A stretch of 64,000 bases of DNA from Streptomyces canus (GTDB lineage Bacteria; Actinomycetota; Actinomycetes; Streptomycetales; Streptomycetaceae): NCBI RefSeq assembly GCF_030815415.1, contig NZ_JAUSWW010000001.1:7440001-7504000 (forward strand). The letters run 5' to 3'. The notes beneath the pieces are model-generated. The model saw only the letters and a program-made list of their open reading frames with translations, made no database searches and was not told the DNA's origin. Within the stretch, counting starts at the first letter, position 1, and every line of letters begins with the position of its first letter. The translations under genes and the position numbers were made by a program. Below are positions 49,401 to 57,200 of the stretch, one piece after another.

Positions 49401-50554
49401 CTCGGGCCTTCGATCGCGGTGAAGGCGGACTCGTGGGCGCGACGGCGGCGTACGTCCCGTTCGAAGATCTCCCGGGTCACCTCGGTGAGTGTGGTCGCCG
49501 GGTCCCAGAGGTCCAGGCGGCTGGCCTCCGCGACCTGCTTGGCCCAGTCGTCCGGGGGTGGTGAGCCGAGGGCGCCCGCGATCGCGCCCGCCATCGTCGC
49601 GGTCGAGTCGCAGTCGCGGCCGTAGTTCACCGCGCCCAGGACCGCGTGCCGGTAGTCGCCGCCGGCCACCAGCAACATGCCGAGTGCGACGGGGAGTTCC
49701 TCGATCGCGTGGAGGCGGGAGGGGCGGCGGGCGCCGAGGGAGGGGGCGCGGTAGTCGGGGCCCACCGTGTCGTACGGCGCGACCGCCTCCCTCAGCGGCT
49801 TCAGGGCCGACTCGACGTCCGTGTGGTCCTGGGCCGCCTCGCAGACCTTCAGGATCGCCGTCCGGGTGCCGTCCTTCGCCAGGGACAGACAGGCGGTCAC
49901 GACCGACTCGGGGGTCGCGTCCGGGGCGCAGGCCGCCGCCACGGCCGCCGCGAAGACGCCCGCCGCCTCACGGCCGTACGACGACTGGTGGGCGCCCGCG
50001 ATGTCCAGGGCCTCGGCGTAGGCGGTCCGTGGGTCGGCCGCGTTGACCAGGCCGACCGGGGCCATGTACATCGCGGCGCCGCAGTTGACGATGTTGCCCA
50101 CGCCCGCCTCGCGGGGGTCGACATGGCCGTAGTGGAGGCGGGTCACCAGCCACTTCTCCGCCAGGAAGACGCGGTGGAGGGGGAGAGCCTCCTGTTCGAG
50201 CTCCGGGATCCAGCGCGGCGTTGTCATCAAGTCCGGGACCAGGTGGTCCGCGATCGCGTACGCGTCCAGGTGGTCGCGGACCTTGGCGTAGACCCTGACC
50301 AGGGCGTGCGTCATCAAGGTGTCGTCGGTGACGTGGCCGTCGCCCTTGTGGTACGGGGCGATCGGGCGGGCGGTGCGCCAGGCGTCGCCGCTCCAGGGAC
50401 CGACGATGCCGTGGACGCGGCCGGCGTGCCGTTCGAGGATCTGGTCGGGGGAGTAGCCCTCCACCGGGCCGCCGAGGGCGTCGCCGACGGCCGCGCCCAC
50501 GAGGGCGCCGGTGATCCGGTCCTCGAGGCTGGTTTCTGATTCTTTGGGCGTCAT
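49388..50554 (-). CDS. ADP-ribosylglycohydrolase family protein (paralogue 2, canonical)
   Basis: A 388-residue enzyme with all expected motifs: RITGALVGAAVGDALGGPVEG at residues 12-32, GHVTDDTLMTHALVRVY (TDDT metal ligands) and VNYGRDCDSTATMAGAIAGALGS (GRDxDS). This is the best candidate for an active hydrolase of the four. The ATG at 50554 is 7 bp from the preceding stop; the gene is in the middle of the operon. Confidence 0.92.
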   Translation of the reverse strand: MTPKESETSLEDRITGALVGAAVGDALGGPVEGYSPDQILERHAGRVHGIVGPWSGDAWRTARPIAPYHKGDGHVTDDTLMTHALVRVYAKVRDHLDAYAIADHLVPDLMTTPRWIPELEQEALPLHRVFLAEKWLVTRLHYGHVDPREAGVGNIVNCGAAMYMAPVGLVNAADPRTAYAEALDIAGAHQSSYGREAAGVFAAAVAAACAPDATPESVVTACLSLAKDGTRTAILKVCEAAQDHTDVESALKPLREAVAPYDTVGPDYRAPSLGARRPSRLHAIEELPVALGMLLVAGGDYRHAVLGAVNYGRDCDSTATMAGAIAGALGSPPPDDWAKQVAEASRLDLWDPATTLTEVTREIFERDVRRRRAHESAFTAIEGPRCSD

Positions 50555-50561
50555 GCCCGAA

Positions 50562-51821
50562 TCATCCTCCCGGTGTGGCCGGTTGCGTGGCTTCCAGGAG
50601 TTCGGCGAGTTCCACGAGGTCGGTGCCGGTGAGCCGGGGGAGGGCGCAGCCGGAGAGGGTGCGGCAGGCGTCCCGCCAGGTGGCGGGGATCGCTTGTCCA
50701 CCGCCCAGTGCGCCGGTGAGGGCGCCGGTCAGGGCGGGGGCCGAGTCGGCGACCCGGGAGAGACAGGCCGCCGCCGGTACGGCTTCCGCGATCCGGCCGT
50801 CCGCCGCGGTGGCCAGGGCCAGGGCGACCGGGACCGTTTCGGCCGCGGCGATGCCGTAGCTGTAGACGTGGTCGACGATCTGGTGTTCCAGGAGGGGGAT
50901 CAGGGCGAAGGCGCTCTCGGCGTCGTGGGCCAGCTTGAGGGCGTGGCGGGCGTTGCGGTCGATCTCGGTTCCCTCGGGGAGTTCGGTGAGGGCGGCCGCG
51001 GTGCAGGTGTGGATGTCGGCGCCGGTGAGGGCGAGGGAGAGGGCCGCGGCCATGGCTCTCGCGCCGTGCACGCCGTCGCCGTCCTGGGTGTAGCGGGCGT
51101 CGAACTCGGCCAGGTCCGCCGCGAGTCGGGGGTTGCCGGGGTGGGCCGCGGCGAGGACGCAGGCGCGGACGCAGGCCGCGTCGTCGAAGTAGTGGGGGTT
51201 GTCGTGGCCGGTGGCGGGCGGGCGCAGGCCGGTGGCGAGGTTGCCGAGGCCCGCTCTCACCGAGATGCGGGCGCGCAGGGGGAGGACGGCGGACTCGATC
51301 TCGGGGGCGCGGTTCGCCGCGGCGGCGACCTCGCTGGCGAGGGCGTTCCAGGTGAGGTCGATCGCGGCTCTCGCGCGGCGTTCTCGGCTGAGGTCGCCCA
51401 GGGCGGTGTCGTCGCCGGCGCGGAGCAGGGCCTCCGCGGTGAAAGCCGCCCATTCCGCGTCGTCCGATGGGCCCAGGCGGAGGGGCTCGGGGGGCTGGTT
51501 CAGGGCGATGGGGACGGGGAGGGTCGTCGTCGCGTTCTGTTCGGCGAAGGTGTCGAGTTCGCGGGTCAGGCGGCGGGTCCAGTCCGGCATGCGGGCGGCG
51601 CGGTGCCTGGCGGCGGGCCAGCCGGCGGCGTCGCCTGCGGCGAGCCCGAGGAGGAGGCCTTCGATACGCCGGTCCTGGGCTACGCCTTCGGCGCGGATGT
51701 TCCCGCCCGCACCACCCGTGCAGCTTTCGTGGCCGGGTCCGGGTGGCCCTTGCGGGGCTTGCTCGCCGTCGGCGGCTGCGGCTGTGCTTGTTCCTTCTCC
51801 CCATGGTCCCGGTGGTCTCAT
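50562..51821 (-). CDS. ADP-ribosylglycohydrolase-like protein with degenerate metal site (paralogue 3)
   Basis: A 419-residue protein recognisable as a family member from EGLLLGLAAGDAAGWPAARH and LTGALTGALGGG. The metal-binding motifs are altered: the TDDT position reads GPSDDAEWAAF and the C-terminal GxDxD(S/T) reads SRVADSAP, so the first Asp is Val. It has a Gly/Pro-rich N-terminal tail of about 45 residues (GGNIRAEGVAQDRR follows). The start ATG at 51821 is set by the ATGA overlap with paralogue 4. It is either a non-catalytic partner or an enzyme with a changed activity. Confidence 0.8.
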   Translation of the reverse strand: MRPPGPWGEGTSTAAAADGEQAPQGPPGPGHESCTGGAGGNIRAEGVAQDRRIEGLLLGLAAGDAAGWPAARHRAARMPDWTRRLTRELDTFAEQNATTTLPVPIALNQPPEPLRLGPSDDAEWAAFTAEALLRAGDDTALGDLSRERRARAAIDLTWNALASEVAAAANRAPEIESAVLPLRARISVRAGLGNLATGLRPPATGHDNPHYFDDAACVRACVLAAAHPGNPRLAADLAEFDARYTQDGDGVHGARAMAAALSLALTGADIHTCTAAALTELPEGTEIDRNARHALKLAHDAESAFALIPLLEHQIVDHVYSYGIAAAETVPVALALATAADGRIAEAVPAAACLSRVADSAPALTGALTGALGGGQAIPATWRDACRTLSGCALPRLTGTDLVELAELLEATQPATPGG

Positions 51822-52897
51822 TCCGCCACCTCCGCCGCCAGCGTGAACGCCGTCGGGTCCGGGGGCGGCCAGGGGGTCTCGGGTGCGGGAGCGGCTCGTC
51901 GTACCGCCTCCGTCAGCCGGTCCGCCACGTCCAGTACGTGATGGCCTGCCATCGCCGGGAGGCAGCTGCCCCTCGCCGGGCCGATCGCCGCGGCCCAGTC
52001 CGCCGGGATCGCGGACGCGCCGTTCGTCGCGCCTGCCAGGGCCCCGGCCACCGCTGCCGTCGTGTCGGCGTCCCTGCCCATGTTCACGGCGGTCAGGACC
52101 GCGTCCACGAAGTCGCCGTCGGCTGCCGCGTACGCGCCGAAGGCCAGGGCGACCGCCTCGGGGGCCAGGTCGGTCCAGGGGTAGCCGCCGATCACCACGG
52201 CTGAGCGGACCGCGCGTTCGCCTCGGTGGGCGACCGCCACCGCACGGCGCAGCGATCTCGCCGTCCAGGAGTCGTCCGGGACCACCGCCAGCGCCGAGGC
52301 CACCACCGCGATCGTGGGGGCGCCCGCCATCGCCGCCGCGACGCCCGCCGCGACCGCCTGGCCGCCGTAGATGCCCTCGCCGTCGTGGCTCACCGAGCCG
52401 TCGATCGCCACCAGCCGTGCCGCCTCGGCCGGGCGCCCCGCCGCGAAGACGCCGAAGGGGGCCGCCCTCATGGCCAGGCCGTCGCTCCAGGCGTGGCGGT
52501 GCTGGGCCGAGATGGGCGCAGCCAGCCCTCTGCGGAGGTTCTCCAGGGTGCCGCGTTCGCTGAAACCGGCGCCCCGGAACGGGCCCTCCTCCCGGTCCGC
52601 GATCCACTCGTGCCACGCCGCCTCCACATGGGACGGCGTCAGCGCCGAGCCGTGGCGGGCCAGGAGCAGCCCCGAGAAGATCGCGTACTCCGTGTCGTCC
52701 GTGCCCGCCGGATTCTCGGCCACGTATCCCGTGATGCGGCCCCAGCGGGCCCGGATCTCCGAGGGCTTCATGTTCTCCGCAGGCGCGCCCAGGGCGTCGC
52801 CCACGGCCAGGCCCAGCAGTGCGCCGCGGGCCCGCTCGCGGAGTCCGGCGGCGTCCCCGGGTGCCGGGACCGAGGGAATGCAGGCGATGGATGCCAT
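51818..52897 (-). CDS. ADP-ribosylglycohydrolase family protein (paralogue 4, first gene of operon)
   Basis: A 359-residue enzyme with RARGALLGLAVGDALGAPAEN, PAGTDDTEYAIFSGLLL (TDDT) and NMGRDADTTAAVAGALAGATNG (GRDADT), all canonical. Also GSVSHDGEGIYGGQAVAAGVAAAM, a stretch often found in bacterial members. It is the promoter-proximal gene; the 270-bp region to the divergent transporter gene contains its promoter. The minus-strand start region CTACGGAGG offers a ribosome site about 15 nt before ATG, somewhat far. Confidence 0.92.
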   Translation of the reverse strand: MASIACIPSVPAPGDAAGLRERARGALLGLAVGDALGAPAENMKPSEIRARWGRITGYVAENPAGTDDTEYAIFSGLLLARHGSALTPSHVEAAWHEWIADREEGPFRGAGFSERGTLENLRRGLAAPISAQHRHAWSDGLAMRAAPFGVFAAGRPAEAARLVAIDGSVSHDGEGIYGGQAVAAGVAAAMAGAPTIAVVASALAVVPDDSWTARSLRRAVAVAHRGERAVRSAVVIGGYPWTDLAPEAVALAFGAYAAADGDFVDAVLTAVNMGRDADTTAAVAGALAGATNGASAIPADWAAAIGPARGSCLPAMAGHHVLDVADRLTEAVRRAAPAPETPWPPPDPTAFTLAAEVAE

Positions 52898-53167
52898 ACG
52901 CGGCCTCTCCTACGGAGGCTCCGCACAGGGCGCGGGGCCTTTGCGGATGTGTCCCACCGGCACACGTCACCAGAGCATCAGGGGATCCAGCGTCACCCGG
53001 TCGACATCTGAGCGGACTGCCGATCGTATGCGCATTCGACGGTAAACCCGCAGGTTAGCCCAGCCTTTCCTTGCTGGCGGGCGGGAATTTCAGCGTCTAG
53101 AGTCTGGTTGTCGATAATTAGAATCAGTCCAAACTTAGCTTTGGCTCAGCTTCCTGGGGGATCCCGC
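52898..53167. promoter_or_regulatory. Divergent promoter region with possible iron-type operators
   Basis: This 270-bp gap separates the ADP-ribosylglycohydrolase operon from the metal-transporter gene. Two features resemble iron-regulator sites: GCAGGTTAGCCCAGCCTTT (53050-53068), 12 of 19 matches to the IdeR/DmdR1 consensus as I recall it, and an imperfect 7-1-7 repeat TTAGAAT-C-AGTCCAA (53118-53132) like Fur-family boxes, in an unusually AT-rich stretch. Neither is a strong match. Confidence 0.35.
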
Positions 53168-53899
53168 ATGGCCATCATCGAGACCGAGGCGCCACTGCAC
53201 GAGGCGCACCGTGACAACCACACGCACCGGGATGTGAACGGGGGGTGGCTGCGGCCCGCCGTCTTCGGGGCGATGGACGGGCTCGTCTCGAACCTCGCCC
53301 TCATGACCGGTGTCGCCGGCGGAGCCGTCGGGCAGCAGGCCATCGTGCTGACGGGCCTTGCCGGGCTCGCCGCCGGCGCCTTCTCCATGGCCGCCGGTGA
53401 GTACACCTCCGTCGCCTCGCAGCGCGAGCTCGTCGAGGCCGAGCTGGATGTCGAGCGGCGCGAGCTCCGCAAGCATCCGCAGGACGAAGAGGCCGAGCTC
53501 GCGGCCCTCTACGAGGCCCGGGGTGTCGAGCCCCGGCTCGCCCGCGAGGTGGCCAGGCAGTTGTCGCGGGACCCCGAGCAGGCCCTGGAGATACACGCGC
53601 GCGAGGAGCTCGGGATCGATCCCGGGGATCTGCCGTCCCCGCTCGTCGCCGCCGTGTCCTCGTTCGCCGCGTTCGCGCTGGGAGCCCTGCTTCCCGTACT
53701 GCCTTATCTGCTGGGTGCCACCACGCTGTGGCCCGCTCTGCTGCTCGCGCTGGCCGGGCTCTTCGCCTGTGGTGCCGTGGTGGCCAAGGTGACCGCGCGG
53801 AGCTGGTGGTTCAGCGGACTGCGGCAGCTCGCGCTCGGTGGTGCCGCGGCCGGTGTGACGTGCGCCCTGGGCAGTGTCTTCGGAACGGCCGTAGGATAG
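53168..53899 (+). CDS. VIT1/CCC1-family metal transporter
   Basis: A 243-residue protein of the vacuolar-iron-transporter family (Fe2+/Mn2+ export or sequestration). Motifs: WLRPAVFGAMDGLVSNLALMTGVAGG in TM1, LTGLAGLAAGAFSMAAGEYTSVASQRELVEAEL (TM2 and the Glu-rich cytoplasmic helix), a long hydrophilic loop (about 95-160) with acidic residues, and three more hydrophobic segments at 170-243. Asp and Met residues of TM1-TM2 known to line the metal path are present. CTGGGGGATC precedes the ATG at 53168. Confidence 0.9.
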   Translation: MAIIETEAPLHEAHRDNHTHRDVNGGWLRPAVFGAMDGLVSNLALMTGVAGGAVGQQAIVLTGLAGLAAGAFSMAAGEYTSVASQRELVEAELDVERRELRKHPQDEEAELAALYEARGVEPRLAREVARQLSRDPEQALEIHAREELGIDPGDLPSPLVAAVSSFAAFALGALLPVLPYLLGATTLWPALLLALAGLFACGAVVAKVTARSWWFSGLRQLALGGAAAGVTCALGSVFGTAVG

Positions 53900-53909
53900 G
53901 CCGACTGGA

Positions 53910-53933
53910 ACTTATGCGTTGGGCCGCATAAGT
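53910..53933 (+). terminator. Hairpin after the metal-transporter gene
   Basis: ACTTATGCG - ttgggc - CGCATAAGT, a perfect 9-bp stem 10 bp after the stop codon. The AT-rich stem is weak for an intrinsic terminator but well placed. Confidence 0.55.
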
Positions 53934-54142
53934 AGCCGTTACTCACTGGTTTCGAATGCTTAACCACTGGGCATGAGCCGTAAGCGCTGTGGGCAATGAC
54001 GCCTGCCGCGCACCCGCGAGGTGGGCGACGTCGCTCCCCCCGCCCCCTGGGCCGATGGACACCGATCTGTCCTGTTCGGTCCCACATACTTCGAGCCACG
54101 TCCGCGACACCCGCTTCGCGACCTCCGTGGCGTCCGCATGTT

Positions 54143-54196
54143 GGAACGGGGTATCCGGTTCCCGAGATCCGCTCCATCATGTAACCTGCACGAAAT
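54143..54196. promoter_or_regulatory. Candidate GlnR-like site and palindrome in the gltB leader
   Basis: Two signals lie 76-129 bp before gltB. GTAAC-n6-GAAAT (54181-54196) matches the first a-b half of the GlnR consensus (gTnAc-n6-GaAAc); the following half is absent. GGAACGGGGTATCCGGTTCC (54143-54162) is a near-perfect palindrome with one mismatch and one wobble. TAACCT (54182-54187) inside the GlnR-like site could be a -10 element. The rest of 53934-54271 has no coding signal. Confidence 0.35.
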
Positions 54197-54271
54197 TTTG
54201 CGCACACGCAGAGGGCCAACGTCGTCCCTCGGCACGCAGATATGCCACTTGAGACGACGACGGGAGAGCCG

Positions 54272-57200
54272 ATGCGTACGCCGCGCCAGCCGTCCCAGCA
54301 CTCCGCGAATGGCCAGAAGTGGTCCTTCATGGATGCTCGCCCTGCTGCGCAGGGTATGTACGACCCCCGCAACGAAAAGGACGCCTGTGGCGTCGGTTTC
54401 GTGGCCACCCTCACCGGCGAGGCGAGCCATGCGCTGGTCGAGCAGGCGCTGACCGTTCTGCGCAACCTGGAGCACCGCGGTGCCACCGGCTCCGAGCCCG
54501 ACTCGGGTGACGGCGCGGGCATCCTGACCCAGGTCCCGGACGCGTTCTTCCGCGAGGTGGCCGAGTTCGAGCTGCCCGAGGCCGGTGCGTACGCCGTCGG
54601 TATCGCCTTCCTGCCGGAGGACGGCACCGAGGACGCCACCGCGCAGATCGACGCCATCGCCGCCGAAGAGGGCCTCACCGTCCTCGGCTGGCGTGAGGTT
54701 CCCGTCGCGCCCGGACTCCTCGGCGCCACCGCGCGTTCGACGATGCCCGCCTTCCGCGAGCTCTTCGTCGCCGACGGCACCAGCACCGGCATCGACCTCG
54801 ACCGCAAGGCGTTCGTGCTGCGCAAGCGCGCCGAGCGCGAGGTCGACGTCTACTTCCCCTCGCTCTCCGCGCGCACGATCGTCTACAAGGGCATGCTGAC
54901 CACCGGCCAGCTCGAGCCCTTCTTCCCGGACCTGTCCGACCGCCGCTTCGCCTCGGCCATCGCGCTCGTCCACTCGCGCTTCTCCACGAACACCTTCCCG
55001 TCGTGGCCGCTCGCGCACCCCTACCGCTTCGTCGCGCACAACGGTGAGATCAACACCGTCAAGGGCAACCGCAACTGGATGGTCGCCCGCGAGTCGCAGC
55101 TCGTCTCCGACCTGTTCGGCAACGACGACAAGGCCCTCGAGCGCGTCTTCCCGGTGTGTACGCCGGACGCCTCCGACTCGGCGTCCTTCGACGAGGTGCT
55201 CGAACTGCTCCACCTCGGTGGGCGTTCGCTGCCGCACTCCGTGCTGATGATGATCCCGGAGGCGTGGGAGAACCACGACTCCATGGACCCGGCCCGGCGC
55301 GCGTTCTACCAGTTCCACGCCACGATGATGGAGCCGTGGGACGGCCCGGCCTGTGTCACCTTCACCGACGGCGTCCAGGTCGGCGCGGTGCTCGACCGCA
55401 ACGGTCTGCGCCCCGGCCGCTACTGGGTCACCGACGACGGCCTCGTCGTCCTCGGCTCCGAGGTCGGCGTCCTCGACATCGACCCCGCCAAGGTCGTCCG
55501 CAAGGGCCGCCTCCAGCCCGGCAGGATGTTCCTCGTCGACACCGCCGAGCACCGCATCATCGAGGACGACGAGATCAAGGCGCAGCTCGCCGCCGAGGCC
55601 CCCTACGCGGAGTGGCTGGAGGCCGGCGAAATCGAGCTCTCCGACCTGCCCGAGCGCGAGCACATCGTGCACACCCACGCCTCGGTCACCCGCCGCCAGC
55701 AGACCTTCGGCTACACCGAGGAAGAGCTGCGCATCATCATCGCGCCGATGGCCAAGACCGCCGGCGAGCCGCTCGGTTCGATGGGTACGGACTCGCCGAT
55801 CGCCGCGCTGAGCGAGCGTCCGCGTCTCCTCTTCGACTACTTCACCCAGCTGTTCGCGCAGGTCACCAACCCGCCGCTGGACGCCATCCGCGAGGAGCTC
55901 GTCACCTCGCTGCGTTCCTCGCTGGGCCCGCAGGGCAACCTGCTGGAGCCGACCGCCGCGTCCTGCCGGACCGTCACCCTGCCCTTCCCGGTCATCGACA
56001 ACGACGAGCTGGCCAAGCTCATACACATCAACGCCGACGGCGACATGCCCGGCATGAAGGCCGCTACGCTCTCCGGCCTCTACCGGGTCTCCGGCGGCGG
56101 TGACTCCCTCGCCGCACGCATCGACGAGATCTGCGCCGAGGCCGACGCCGCCATCGACAACGGCGCCCGGCTGATCGTCCTGTCGGACCGGCACTCCGAC
56201 GCCGAGCACGCGCCGATCCCGTCGCTGCTGCTCACCGCGGCCGTCCACCATCACCTCATCCGCACCAAGCAGCGCACCGAGGTGGGTCTGCTGGTCGAGG
56301 CCGGTGACGTCCGCGAGGTCCACCACGTCGCCCTGCTGATCGGCTTCGGCGCCGCGGCCGTGAACCCGTACCTGGCGATGGAGTCCGTCGAGGACCTCGT
56401 CCGCGCCGGCACCTTCCTCTCCGACATCGAGCCCGAGCAGGCCATCCGCAACCTGATCTACGCGCTGGGCAAGGGCGTTCTGAAGGTCATGTCCAAGATG
56501 GGCATCTCGACCGTCGCCTCCTACCGCGGCGCCCAGGTCTTCGAGGCCGTCGGTCTCGACTCGGCCTTCGTCGAGAAGTACTTCAACGGCACGGCCACCA
56601 AGATCGGCGGCGTCGGCATCGACGTCATCGCCAAGGAGGTCGCCGCCCGGCACGCCAAGGCGTACCCGGCGTCCGGCATCGCGCCGGCCCACCGCGCCCT
56701 GGACATAGGCGGCGAGTACCAGTGGCGCCGCGAGGGCGAGCCGCACCTGTTCGACCCGGAGACGGTCTTCCGCCTCCAGCACTCGACGCGCACCAACCGC
56801 TACGACATCTTCAAGAAGTACACGGACCGCGTGAACGAGCAGTCCGAGCGGCTGATGACGCTCCGCGGCCTGTTCGGCTTCAAGTCGGACCGCCAGCCGA
56901 TCTCCGTCGACGAGGTCGAGCCGGTCTCCGAGATCGTCAAGCGCTTCTCCACCGGCGCCATGTCGTACGGCTCCATCTCCAAGGAGGCGCACGAGACCCT
57001 CGCCATCGCCATGAACCAGCTGGGCGGCAAGTCCAACACCGGTGAGGGCGGCGAGGACGCGGACCGGCTGTACGACCCGGCGCGGCGGTCCAGCATCAAG
57101 CAGGTCGCCTCCGGCCGCTTCGGTGTGACCTCCGAGTACCTGGTCAACGCGGACGACATCCAGATCAAGATGGCCCAGGGCGCCAAGCCCGGTGAGGGCG

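Noticed and set aside
50562..52970. One 802-residue open frame covering paralogues 3 and 4 of the ADP-ribosylglycohydrolases
   Set aside because: The part beyond 51821 is in a different frame from paralogue 4, which has its own intact motifs; the ATGA overlap at 51818-51821 sets the boundary.
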